Assembly: GCF_010501095.1 (NCBI RefSeq)
Contig: NZ_QVMP01000001.1
Location: forward strand, 186,001-250,000
DNA length: 64,000 bases
From: Dysgonomonas sp. 520
Lineage (GTDB): Bacteria; Bacteroidota; Bacteroidia; Bacteroidales; Dysgonomonadaceae
Direction of reading: 5' to 3'
Shown one piece after another: positions 48,386 to 57,270 of the stretch. Every line of letters starts with the position of its first letter. The first letter of the stretch is position 1. The position numbers were made by a program, and so were the translations under genes. The notes beneath the pieces were generated by a model. That model searched no databases, had not been told where the DNA came from, and saw nothing but the letters and a program-made list of their open reading frames with translations.

Positions 48386-50074
48386 ATGGATAAGTTAACT
48401 AAAGAGCAAAGAAAGAAAAATATGCAGGCGGTTAAAGCATCTGGCTCTAAAATAGAGATTGCTTTAGCTAAAACATTATTTGCTCGAGGTCATAGATATC
48501 GAAAAAATGATAAAACAGTTTTCGGGAAACCAGACTTAACCTTTAAAAAATACAAAATAGCAATCTTTATTGATGGCGAATTTTGGCATGGAAAGGATTG
48601 GCACATACGTAAAAACGATCATAAGTCTAATCAAGAGTTCTGGCACAAGAAGATAGAACGCAATATAGAACGAGACAAAGAGGTAAATGTTGAGTTAACT
48701 AAACAAGGATGGAAAGTTCTTCGTTTCTGGGGTGGTGACATCAAGAAAAATTTGTTATTTTGTATTCTTGAAATTGAAGAAGCTATAAACAATTCAAAAA
48801 TGAATTTTACAGAAAAAATATCGCTTGAAGAAATAAGTGGAAAAAAAGTTAAGATACGCTTAATTGAACCAGAATCAAATGATGAAGCTGTTTTGACTCA
48901 TTATATGCATAATACTTCCAATGGCGTATCGAAATCCTATAAAAAAGGAGCAATAGAAATAGCCAAACAAGTATTAAGTTTAAAATATCCAGAAGAACAA
49001 ATAACGAATAAAGTGGCAGAAGAAGCACTTCAATATAAAATATTTGAGACTCATGATATCCCGTTTAAACCAAATGAGAATCCTCAATTTAAATTTATTG
49101 ACTTATTTGCAGGTATAGGAGGGTTTAGATTAGCACTTCAAAATCTTGGAGGAAAATGTGTCTTTACAAGCGAGTGGGATAAAGAAGCTCAAAAAACATA
49201 TAGAGCTAATTTTGGAGAAGTTCCTTTTGGTGACATTACAAAAAAGGAAATAAAAGCATACATACCTGATAGTTTTGATGTTTTATGTGCAGGATTTCCT
49301 TGTCAAGCATTTTCGATAGCTGGAAAAAGAGGAGGATTTGAGGACACCAGAGGAACTTTGTTTTTTGATGTCGCAGAAATCATTAAAACACGGCAACCCA
49401 AAGCTATTTTTCTTGAAAATGTTAAAGGTTTGGTAAATCATGATAAAGGCAGAACATTGCAAACTATATTGAATGTTTTACGGAATGATTTAGAGTATTA
49501 CGTTCCAGAACCTCAAATAATGAACGCTAAATATTTTGGGGTTCCTCAAAACAGAGAGCGTATTTACATTGTAGGGTTTAGGAAAGACTTAAATATTAAT
49601 GATTTTGATTATCCCAATCCTACAGATGACACAAAGGTTTTTGCAGATATCAAAGAAAACAATGTCGTTCCGACAAGGTATTATTTATCAACTCAATATC
49701 TACAAACTCTTAGGAATCACAAAGAGCGACACGAAAATAAGGGTAATGGATTTGGGTATGAAATAATACCAGATGATTCTGTAGCTAATGCTATTGTTGT
49801 TGGAGGAATGGGACGTGAACGCAATCTTGTCATTGATAATAGAATTACGGATTTTACACCGACCACTAAAATAAAAGGAGAAGTAAATAGAGAAGGAATT
49901 CGTAAAATGACTCCAAGAGAATGGGCCAGGTTACAAGGATTCCCTGACGATTTTATAATTCCTGTAGCAGATGCTTCCGCATATAAACAATTCGGAAATT
50001 CTGTTGCAGTACCAGCAATAGAAGCTACAGCAAGAGAAATATTATTAAATTTAGGAATTAATGTTGACAGGTAA
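48386..50074 (+). CDS. Vsr endonuclease - C5-cytosine DNA methyltransferase fusion
   Basis: N-term YKIAIFIDGEFWHGKDWHIRKND...FWHKKIERNIERD (Vsr); C-term FIDLFAGIGGFRLA, GFPCQAFSIAG, ENVKGL, QNRERIYIVGFR, YKQFGNSVAVPA. Confidence 0.93.
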   Translation: MDKLTKEQRKKNMQAVKASGSKIEIALAKTLFARGHRYRKNDKTVFGKPDLTFKKYKIAIFIDGEFWHGKDWHIRKNDHKSNQEFWHKKIERNIERDKEVNVELTKQGWKVLRFWGGDIKKNLLFCILEIEEAINNSKMNFTEKISLEEISGKKVKIRLIEPESNDEAVLTHYMHNTSNGVSKSYKKGAIEIAKQVLSLKYPEEQITNKVAEEALQYKIFETHDIPFKPNENPQFKFIDLFAGIGGFRLALQNLGGKCVFTSEWDKEAQKTYRANFGEVPFGDITKKEIKAYIPDSFDVLCAGFPCQAFSIAGKRGGFEDTRGTLFFDVAEIIKTRQPKAIFLENVKGLVNHDKGRTLQTILNVLRNDLEYYVPEPQIMNAKYFGVPQNRERIYIVGFRKDLNINDFDYPNPTDDTKVFADIKENNVVPTRYYLSTQYLQTLRNHKERHENKGNGFGYEIIPDDSVANAIVVGGMGRERNLVIDNRITDFTPTTKIKGEVNREGIRKMTPREWARLQGFPDDFIIPVADASAYKQFGNSVAVPAIEATAREILLNLGINVDR

Positions 50075-51143
50075 TATCGGAGAATGGAGTGAAATATATA
50101 CACTCTTAAAAGTTGTCGCAGACAAAGAACTACATGCGGGAGATAAAGATTTAAACCAAATTGAAAGTCTTATTTATCCGATTGTCAGAGTCTTGCGGAC
50201 AGAGTCGAATGGTACCTATGAATATAGTTATGACAACTCTTTAGTCTTAATAAAAAATGGGCTAATTGAATATCGTATACCTATATCGGAATTTCATCGG
50301 CAGGCCTCAAATTTGCTTACCTCTCTAAAAAATGCATCTGGTGGCACATTTTCTTTCCCTGACACCGAAAAATTTATTAATACTTTTGACTGTCACTCAT
50401 TAAAAGCAAGTTCTTCTGTCAAAACAGATATTCAGGTTGTTATTCATGATTGCAGAACAGGTGCAACTCCTTTATTGGGGTTCAGTATAAAATCTCAATT
50501 AGGCGGAGCTTCTACACTTCTTAATGCAAGTAGGGCAACAAATTTTATCTATAAAATAGATAATGTTGTGTTATCTGATTCAGAAATTGAAGATATAAAT
50601 TCAATATCTACTAAGAGCAAGATCAAAGACAGAATAAATGCTATTGTTAGAAGGCTGGGAGTTATTACTTTTACAAAAACAGAAAACCCTGTCTTCGGGA
50701 ATAATTTAATGCTAATAGATAGTGCTCTCCCTGACATCTTAAGTAACATTCTTTGTTTATATTTTACGACTAACCATACAACGACGAAAGAACTTGTTGA
50801 TGAAATAACGAAAGGAAATCCTTTAGGATATGATTTGAGCTCAAAGCATCCTTTTTATTCCTATAAGTTTAAAAGGTTTCTTACTGACATCGCATTAGGT
50901 ATGATGCCGTCTAAAGTTTGGACTGGTGAATTAGACGCTACAGGTGGCTATTTGGTCGTTAAAGATGATGGCGAAATACTATGTTATCATATTTATAACA
51001 GAAATGAATTTGAGGATTATTTATTAAATAACACAAAATTAGAAACGGCAAGTAGCACAAAGCATAACTTTGGCTCAATTTATAAAAATGATTTAGGAGA
51101 ACTATTATTCAATCTTAATATGCAAATCAGATTTATAAAATAA
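50061..51143 (+). CDS. HpaII-family type II restriction endonuclease
   Basis: LLGFSIKSQLGGASTLLNASRATNFIYKI; overlaps the methyltransferase gene. Confidence 0.82.
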   Translation: MLTGNIGEWSEIYTLLKVVADKELHAGDKDLNQIESLIYPIVRVLRTESNGTYEYSYDNSLVLIKNGLIEYRIPISEFHRQASNLLTSLKNASGGTFSFPDTEKFINTFDCHSLKASSSVKTDIQVVIHDCRTGATPLLGFSIKSQLGGASTLLNASRATNFIYKIDNVVLSDSEIEDINSISTKSKIKDRINAIVRRLGVITFTKTENPVFGNNLMLIDSALPDILSNILCLYFTTNHTTTKELVDEITKGNPLGYDLSSKHPFYSYKFKRFLTDIALGMMPSKVWTGELDATGGYLVVKDDGEILCYHIYNRNEFEDYLLNNTKLETASSTKHNFGSIYKNDLGELLFNLNMQIRFIK

Positions 51144-51150
51144 TTATAAT

Positions 51151-51193
51151 AAAAAGAGACTGTGAACAATTCAAATTTCGGCAGTCTCTTTTT
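51151..51193. terminator. Terminator between convergent genes
   Basis: AAAAAGAGACTG...CAGTCTCTTTTT. Confidence 0.75.
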
Positions 51194-51317
51194 TGTCAAC
51201 AAAAGTTAAATTTTAACATTTTAAGCCTCGGTTTTCGATAGAGATACATAAGTCTTCATAAGGGTAAAGAAAGTGCCTTAAATCGAAATTAAATAGGCTT
51301 AAATTTGAAATATATGA

Positions 51318-52226
51318 TTAATAATAAGAACGGCTTATATAGTAATTAGAACTATAATCTCCTTGTAAATATTCAGTTCCTGCATAATTAGCACCACAAG
51401 CAGATGCAGCAATTTTGTACGAACCACTTTTTAATGAGATTGTCCTTGCTTGATTAATTGGAATATCAATTTTCAAAACATCAACTCCACTATATCTAAC
51501 AACAAGATTACAACCTGTATTATTCTGAATTTTCACGGAAGATATTGTCGAATTTGAAGTATATGTTTTAGTTGAGCTTGGTAATACACCTGTATTGCTA
51601 TTTCCAAATATTTCATCAATTTCAATTTGAATTAATTTCTTTTTTAATCCAGAGACTCCTTTATGATTTGGATATTTAGATATAAAATCATTTATTATTG
51701 ATGAAGAATTTGATTTATAGGCATTATTATAAGCTTCTTGCTCTATTTCTTCCTTAATTTTCTTTATTTCTTTATTCGCTGTTGCACCATATTTCCCATT
51801 TGGATATTCTTCTAAGTAATGTTGAAAACTTTCGATTGAATTTGTACTCTTTGCTTTATCCCAAGTGTCATTTTCTTTTATAATATATCGTTGATTTTTA
51901 ATATTCTGTTCTATTTTTCGCCCATCTTTAGCAAATTGAGTTTCACTATGCCGTTCAAAGAGTATTTTCAATTGTTGTTCTGCTATATCAAATTCATTAT
52001 TTTTTGAAAGTTCTAATGCCTGATTATACAATCGCTCAGCTCCATTTTCTATTTCGTCAAGTTGCTTTCTCAGCTCTTCATTTTCCTTGACAAGATTATT
52101 ATACTTTAACTGCAAATTGTCATATTCTGATTGTTCTACACATGAAGTGCAAAGTATTAAGAGTAACAATAAACAAAAGAGCATTGATGTGTGCTTCATG
52201 ATGATTCCTTTAATTATAACATTCAT
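51318..52226 (-). CDS. Lipoprotein with coiled-coil/TPR-like region and C-terminal beta domain (DUF6759-like?)
   Basis: Lipobox LILCTSC; YNQALELSKNNEFDIAEQQLKILFERHSET; C-term VKIQNNTGCNLVVRYSGVDVLKIDIPINQARTISLKSGSYKIAASACG. Confidence 0.6.
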   Translation of the reverse strand: MNVIIKGIIMKHTSMLFCLLLLLILCTSCVEQSEYDNLQLKYNNLVKENEELRKQLDEIENGAERLYNQALELSKNNEFDIAEQQLKILFERHSETQFAKDGRKIEQNIKNQRYIIKENDTWDKAKSTNSIESFQHYLEEYPNGKYGATANKEIKKIKEEIEQEAYNNAYKSNSSSIINDFISKYPNHKGVSGLKKKLIQIEIDEIFGNSNTGVLPSSTKTYTSNSTISSVKIQNNTGCNLVVRYSGVDVLKIDIPINQARTISLKSGSYKIAASACGANYAGTEYLQGDYSSNYYISRSYY

Positions 52227-52327
52227 AAATAAATAGTCAAGAGAAGGCTAAAATAACAATAATTTCTCATAGCCTTCTCTTTGGACTTCAAATAAAATAT
52301 CTAATACTTAAGTCTTAATGTAAATGA

Positions 52328-52504
52328 CTATTTCTTGTTTTTGTCTTTGATTGTATTATAAATCCAACCAGCAATTACAGCAAATAAGCCAACAAGGATT
52401 CCAACTCCAATATCGTGACCGCCATTAGCTTTAAGAATGATAGAACCAAAAGAAAGAGTAGGATAAAAGAATAAACAAATGAATAAAAAGAGAATGTGTT
52501 TCAT
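52328..52504 (-). CDS. 58-aa membrane protein not in ORF track
   Basis: MKHILFLFICLFFYPTLSFGSIILKANGGHDIGVGILVGLFAVIAGWIYNTIKDKNKK read from the reverse complement. Confidence 0.55.
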   Translation of the reverse strand: MKHILFLFICLFFYPTLSFGSIILKANGGHDIGVGILVGLFAVIAGWIYNTIKDKNKK

Positions 52505-52536
52505 AAAAGTATTTTTTAGTTATTGGATAAAAAAAG

Positions 52537-52866
52537 TCAAGGAGCATCGTAGACTCGTGCAACCTCACTATCTATAATTTCTTTAACAACTGTTTCTGGT
52601 AAATTAAACGCTCTCGAAAACTTTGGAACTTCTTCCATCATTTTTTGCCTTAATATAGAAACTGCAGAATCAACAGCGAGTGAGGTTAAGACAGAATTAG
52701 GGTCTCCTCCTGCTTGTTTCATAGCATGAGCAGCTATTCTTCGTATTGAGTTTCTTATATTAATCCTTAACTCTTGTTCTGGATTTGTAATAGAACCTTG
52801 ACTTGAAGAATTACTAATTAGCCAAATAACTAAACCAATAATAACTATAACAATGATTATCCACAT
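52537..52866 (-). CDS. Small protein with single N-terminal TM helix, unknown function
   Basis: MWIIIVIVIIGLVIWLISNSSS... Confidence 0.5.
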   Translation of the reverse strand: MWIIIVIVIIGLVIWLISNSSSQGSITNPEQELRINIRNSIRRIAAHAMKQAGGDPNSVLTSLAVDSAVSILRQKMMEEVPKFSRAFNLPETVVKEIIDSEVARVYDAP

Positions 52867-52933
52867 AAGAAATTGTATTAGACCACCAAATCCCAGAGTG
52901 GTGTTAATAGATATAAAAAGCGTGGGACTTTAG

Positions 52934-53176
52934 CTATATCTGCTTTTCGAGGTCTTCGACTACCTTGTACAACAAATAAGTAAAACCCACGCCAATTATA
53001 AAAATTAACGTGAGCATTGGCTTATTTACTCTTGTTGTACTTTTGAAATTGTCGAAGTTTCGAAAAGCAAGAATAAAAGCTAACGCTTTCTCAAATAATA
53101 TGTATGTATAAATTTTTATGTCATAAAAAAAATCAATTGATTCAATTACAAATATAAGCAAATTATTATTTAACAA
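52934..53176 (-). CDS. Hydrophobic small ORF; may be the 27-aa internal MLTLIFIIGVGFTYLLYKVVEDLEKQI
   Basis: Hydrophobic C-terminal segment; overlaps a long imperfect inverted repeat. Confidence 0.35.
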   Translation of the reverse strand: MLNNNLLIFVIESIDFFYDIKIYTYILFEKALAFILAFRNFDNFKSTTRVNKPMLTLIFIIGVGFTYLLYKVVEDLEKQI

Positions 53177-53807
53177 ATCTTTAATTCTACTTTAACTAAT
53201 AATTTCTATATCTATAATGAAAATAATAATTAGAGAGAGTGAGAGGTACTATATAAGTATAAAAAGGAAAGGTAATAAATTAAAAACTCTATCCTTAAAA
53301 AGAATATTATGTAATCTATATAAGTTGTTTTTATTATCCTATTTATATTTTTAGTCAGAGACAGTTCAGTCTTAATTTACCCTTGACGAAAAAGCAGGTA
53401 TTTTATCTAAAAATATAGATATCCTTAATTCCAATCCCTATATAAAATATTATGGAAACCGTCAACTTTTGAAGAGTGAGAAAAATCTAAAAAAACATAT
53501 CGAAATTCGTTTGTTTTTATTCAAAACTTATGTGTTTTCTGCAAGATATTTTCTCTTAATTCGAGAATACAACGAGACCTATTATATAATTGGCTACCCC
53601 CTGACGGATATTTTCCTTACCCCCTATAAGAGTATTATCATAATAAATATGCCTTCTAAATTCGCTTATAAAGCGAAAAAGTACATAATAATATTTTGTT
53701 ATAAATATTTGAATATAAACCTTGTATAGAAGTAAAATTATGACTAACTTAGAATCTTAATATAGAAAATTGATTATTAATCATTCTTGATTTAACTGTC
53801 ATCATAA

Positions 53808-53828
53808 AGTTAAACCAATAGTTAAACC
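53808..53828. repeat. AGTTAAACC x2, putative integrase arm-type sites (right)
   Basis: AGTTAAACCAATAGTTAAACC, same orientation and spacing as at 45008-45028. Confidence 0.65.
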
Positions 53829-53898
53829 AGCCAATTTTCGTAATAAGAAAAATATCTTTATTTATTTGCACGACAGATAGTTAAAGGTGCGGTTTTAC

Positions 53899-53958
53899 TT
53901 GGTAGAGCAAAGGACTGAAAATCCTTGTGTCCCCGGTTCGATTCCTGGTGGCACCACT
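53899..53958. repeat. Right attachment repeat of island 1 / left junction of element 2
   Basis: 60-bp identity with tRNA-Phe 3' portion. Confidence 0.92.
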
Positions 53959-54209
53959 TAAGAAGAGTAGCAAAACGAAGCAAATCCCTGAAACATAGAC
54001 AGTTTCAGGGATTTTTCTTTTTAGGGCAACCCTGTGAAAATGGCAAAAAATGGCCATTTATAGAACATTTCTCTTTGTTCATTCATATGCTTTTTATTTC
54101 GGCGAAAAAAAGCAAACGAAACGGTATCTAATGTGCTGATTTGCCGAATTTTGCATACCGACAAACTCGTTTCATTTCCTTAATTTTGAACCATTAAAAA
54201 AGAGGTATT

Positions 54210-55433
54210 ATGAAGCAAGAAATGATGAATGTTCTGGTCTACATTATTAAGACCCGAAAATTGAGAAACGGAGAATGCCCTGTATTACTTAGGGTAACTA
54301 TTGACGGGGTTTACAGCGACATCCGTATTAACCGTAGCGTAAAAGAAGAAATCTGGGATGCAAAGTTAGGAATGTGCCGGGGAAAGAGCCGGGAGGCTAA
54401 CGAGCTGAATGATTATATTCGCAGCCTCCATACCCGCCTGTATGAAATTCACAGGAACATGGTATTACAAGATGAGTATTTTACCCCCGAAATTTTATTG
54501 AAAAAACTCTTTAATAAGGAAACAACGAAAACCGTCCTTACATTTTTCAAAGAGCATAACGAGGATTGCCGACGGCGTATCGGGCTGGATTATGCCTACT
54601 CCACCATTAACAGATACGATAACTGTTATAAGTCCTTGCAAGTGGTAATAGAGAAAGAGTACGGAAAATCCGATATAACCTTTACCGAATTTACTTCCCA
54701 ACTTATTCGGAAATATGAGCTATATCTGACGGTTGATAAAGGACTAAGTCAGAATACGCTTGTCAGATATATGAAAGTCATTAAAAAGGTCAGTACCCTT
54801 GCTCTGGCGACCGGATTATTGAAAAATGATCCCTTTGCAGGTATGAGATTCAAACAAGCTAAAACCAATCCGGTTTTCCTAACCAAAGAGGAACTGGATA
54901 TTATCACAACAAAAGAATTTACCCTACCGAGAATAGCATTAGTACGGGATGTATTTGTGTTCTGTTGTTACACCGGATTAGCATTCGTAGATGTAAGCAA
55001 CTTAAGAAAAGAACATATCGTTTTAGACAACGAAGGTACTTACTGGATTCGTAAGTCGAGGGAGAAAACAGAAAATATGTGCGACATCCCGTTGCTTGAC
55101 ATTCCATTAGAAATAATTCGCCGGTATGAAAATCATAGAATGTGTAAGTCAAAAGGTATTCTTCTTCCGGTTATGTGCAATCAGAAGATGAACTCGTACT
55201 TGAAAGAAATTACCGATTTCTGCGGGATTGACAAGGACGTTACCACGCATTGCGCCCGTCATACTTTCGCCACGACCGTAACGCTTGCCAATGGTGTAGC
55301 ACTCACAAATGTCGCTAAAATGCTGGGACATACCAGTACAAGAATGACGGAACATTATGCTAAAGTACTTAATCACAACATCTATTCCGACATGAAAAAG
55401 GTACAAAGCAAAATGAGTATGAGTGAAATTTAA
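54210..55433 (+). CDS. Tyrosine recombinase/integrase of element 2
   Basis: VTTHCARHTFATTVTLANGVALTNVAKMLGHTSTRMTEHYAKV. Confidence 0.95.
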   Translation: MKQEMMNVLVYIIKTRKLRNGECPVLLRVTIDGVYSDIRINRSVKEEIWDAKLGMCRGKSREANELNDYIRSLHTRLYEIHRNMVLQDEYFTPEILLKKLFNKETTKTVLTFFKEHNEDCRRRIGLDYAYSTINRYDNCYKSLQVVIEKEYGKSDITFTEFTSQLIRKYELYLTVDKGLSQNTLVRYMKVIKKVSTLALATGLLKNDPFAGMRFKQAKTNPVFLTKEELDIITTKEFTLPRIALVRDVFVFCCYTGLAFVDVSNLRKEHIVLDNEGTYWIRKSREKTENMCDIPLLDIPLEIIRRYENHRMCKSKGILLPVMCNQKMNSYLKEITDFCGIDKDVTTHCARHTFATTVTLANGVALTNVAKMLGHTSTRMTEHYAKVLNHNIYSDMKKVQSKMSMSEI

Positions 55434-55449
55434 TAAATTGCTTAACAGT

Positions 55450-55489
55450 AACAAAGGCTATCTTTTCGGATAGCCTTTGTTGTTTTAAA
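55450..55489. terminator. Strong terminator between convergent genes
   Basis: AACAAAGGCTATC-TTTTCG-GATAGCCTTTGTT then GTTTT. Confidence 0.8.
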
Positions 55490-55799
55490 ATATCTTACGA
55501 TAGCTGTCTTTCAGCATTTTTTCAATATCAGATTCTTTATATAGAACTTTCGCTCCGATTTGATAATAGGGTATTTTCCCTTCGTTCCGATATTCTTGCA
55601 AAGCCCTTCTGCTGATTTTTAAGCGTTCAGACAATTCCTTATCCGTTAAATACCTCTCTCCATTTAGAGTAGGCCTACTCTTTTTAGCAAGTATCTCTAC
55701 CTTATCCAGCATCCGGTCTAAGGATTCAAAAAAAGCTGTGATCTGGGGAGTAGTTCTCGTAATAAGGCTATTTTGATTTTCTGCATTCTTATCTTCCAT
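55485..55799 (-). CDS. Helix-turn-helix (excisionase-like) protein
   Basis: YLTDKELSERLKISRRALQEYRNEGKIPYYQIGAKVLYKESDIEKML. Confidence 0.85.
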   Translation of the reverse strand: MEDKNAENQNSLITRTTPQITAFFESLDRMLDKVEILAKKSRPTLNGERYLTDKELSERLKISRRALQEYRNEGKIPYYQIGAKVLYKESDIEKMLKDSYRKIF

Positions 55800-56076
55800 A
55801 TTCCCCCCTTTCTAACTCTATATACTTCTTAACATCCTCCGGCTTATAATAGATTTTGCCGTTAATCATTGAATAAGGGATTTTTTGAAAATTTCTCAGA
55901 TACTGCAATTTCCGTTTGCTAATATCCAGTATTATGCAAACCTCCTGACTATCCAGCCATTCTCTCATCTCCTTATCTTCACTTTGATCGCACAGAAGAT
56001 TTATCTTCCGGGCAAATGCCTGAAAGCGTTCCATCATAGCCTCAAAAGTGCGGGCTTCTATATTTATTATCTCCAT
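55789..56076 (-). CDS. Helix-turn-helix (excisionase-like) protein
   Basis: WLDSQEVCIILDISKRKLQYLRNFQKIPYSMINGKIYYKPEDVKKYI. Confidence 0.85.
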   Translation of the reverse strand: MEIINIEARTFEAMMERFQAFARKINLLCDQSEDKEMREWLDSQEVCIILDISKRKLQYLRNFQKIPYSMINGKIYYKPEDVKKYIELERGEYGR

Positions 56077-56565
56077 AGTAATTTACCATTAATCGTTAAT
56101 ACTATGATTACGGGGGAACAAAGGTAAGTCATTAAAATACACCATATATCAATCCTTTGCGGGCTGGTAGCTTTCGTCTGCACTTGTCTATACCTAAAGT
56201 ACAAACTGATTTTGGCGGCGGTCAAAATATGCCCCTTTTTTGTACTCCCTGTTCAGACTATCCGGGGGTAAAGGTGATTTTTTCTACTGCCCGTATCTTA
56301 TAACTTCTTCCTCTTTTAGCGGGAATGCCGATTACGCCGATGAAGTGTTCGATTTCATGCGCGAAAGTATTTCCGTGTTCTTCACGCCGAAGCAAGTTCG
56401 AGCCGCAGGGCGGTTTCGTGAAAAATCTTCCTCTTTCCGTTCCGGCGAGCGTATTTATTCCCGAAAAACTGGCATCGGCTAAACACTACCTTTCTAAAGC
56501 CCCTGAAACTCGATCACTCATAACCGGCTCCGATACGGCATAGCGTTAAAAAAAAAGTCAGAATT

Positions 56566-56805
56566 ATGATACGAACAGCAGAAAAAAACAGGAAACAACG
56601 ATTCTCAAACCTTCCAATCAGCATAGGTTGGGTTTTGAAAATAGCTTTTGCGGTGGCGGGTTTTGCCCTCTGGGGGTGGTCGTTCGTGGCGGTTGTCGCA
56701 GGGATTTATTTAGCGTTGGCAATCATTAAAGGCGTTTTGTCCTGTCTTATTTCCCTTGCCGTTATCGTGGGCTTTATCCTCCTTTTGATAGTATTAATTT
56801 TCTAA
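56566..56805 (+). CDS. Small membrane protein of the integrative element
   Basis: ORF with strong hydrophobic segments, syntenic series of small plus-strand ORFs. Confidence 0.55.
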   Translation: MIRTAEKNRKQRFSNLPISIGWVLKIAFAVAGFALWGWSFVAVVAGIYLALAIIKGVLSCLISLAVIVGFILLLIVLIF

Positions 56806-56817
56806 AACATAAAAGAT

Positions 56818-57030
56818 ATGAAACCAAAGTATTTCAATTCGTTAGGCTCGTTAAACGAGTATGCAAACAATTATCCGAATAACAGTTTTTCATTTGAGCA
56901 TAACCCCCGAAAGTGCGGATGCGATAGCGTTAGATGTAGTTTCGATGTAACCGACAAAGAGGATAACGATATTTTGGAAATCCTTGTTATATGCCCCATT
57001 TGTGCCAATAACCCTAAGAACAGACAGTAA
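56818..57030 (+). CDS. Small hypothetical protein
   Basis: Colinear with neighbours; Cys-rich C-terminus. Confidence 0.5.
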   Translation: MKPKYFNSLGSLNEYANNYPNNSFSFEHNPRKCGCDSVRCSFDVTDKEDNDILEILVICPICANNPKNRQ

Positions 57031-57031
57031 T

Positions 57032-57247
57032 ATGATACAGCCTAAAATGAATCTGCACGGAGTATCAATATGCCCCGCAGGAGAAGAAAATTACGAGCGT
57101 TACAAGGATTTTCGCGGAAAATGGCTTTTCCAATACGATTATCGAGACACAGACGGCGAACTTTTTAGCGTAGTGATGCCAACCCTTACCGAGTGCCGAA
57201 TGAGGCGGGATAAGTGGTTAGCGAGGAAAATAAAAAACAACAATTAA
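57032..57247 (+). CDS. Small hypothetical protein; start MIQPKMNLHG
   Basis: Colinear series; upstream ORF ends at 57030. Confidence 0.5.
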   Translation: MIQPKMNLHGVSICPAGEENYERYKDFRGKWLFQYDYRDTDGELFSVVMPTLTECRMRRDKWLARKIKNNN

Positions 57248-57270
57248 TAATCATTCAAATAATTACAATC

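Larger units (their letters stand above)
44880..53958. mobile_element. tRNA-Phe integrative island 1 (~9.0 kb unit)
   Basis: 60-bp direct repeats at both ends; integrase next to tRNA; replication and R-M cargo; more A+T-rich by eye. Confidence 0.88.

Noticed and set aside
53469-53729. 86-aa ORF in the AT-rich right end of island 1
   Set aside because: No motif, no clear promoter or RBS and composition like random AT-rich sequence; not supported as coding
53886-53958. Second functional tRNA-Phe
   Set aside because: D-arm and part of the acceptor 5' side are missing; best explained as the attachment-site duplication
44880-53958. Retron or diversity-generating retroelement in the island, prompted by the 127-nt inverted repeat
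   Set aside because: No reverse transcriptase ORF in any frame of the supplied track
56240-56543. Overlapping 80-aa and 72-aa ORFs upstream of the small membrane protein in element 2
   Set aside because: Two frames over the same noncoding-looking stretch; no family resemblance I can defend
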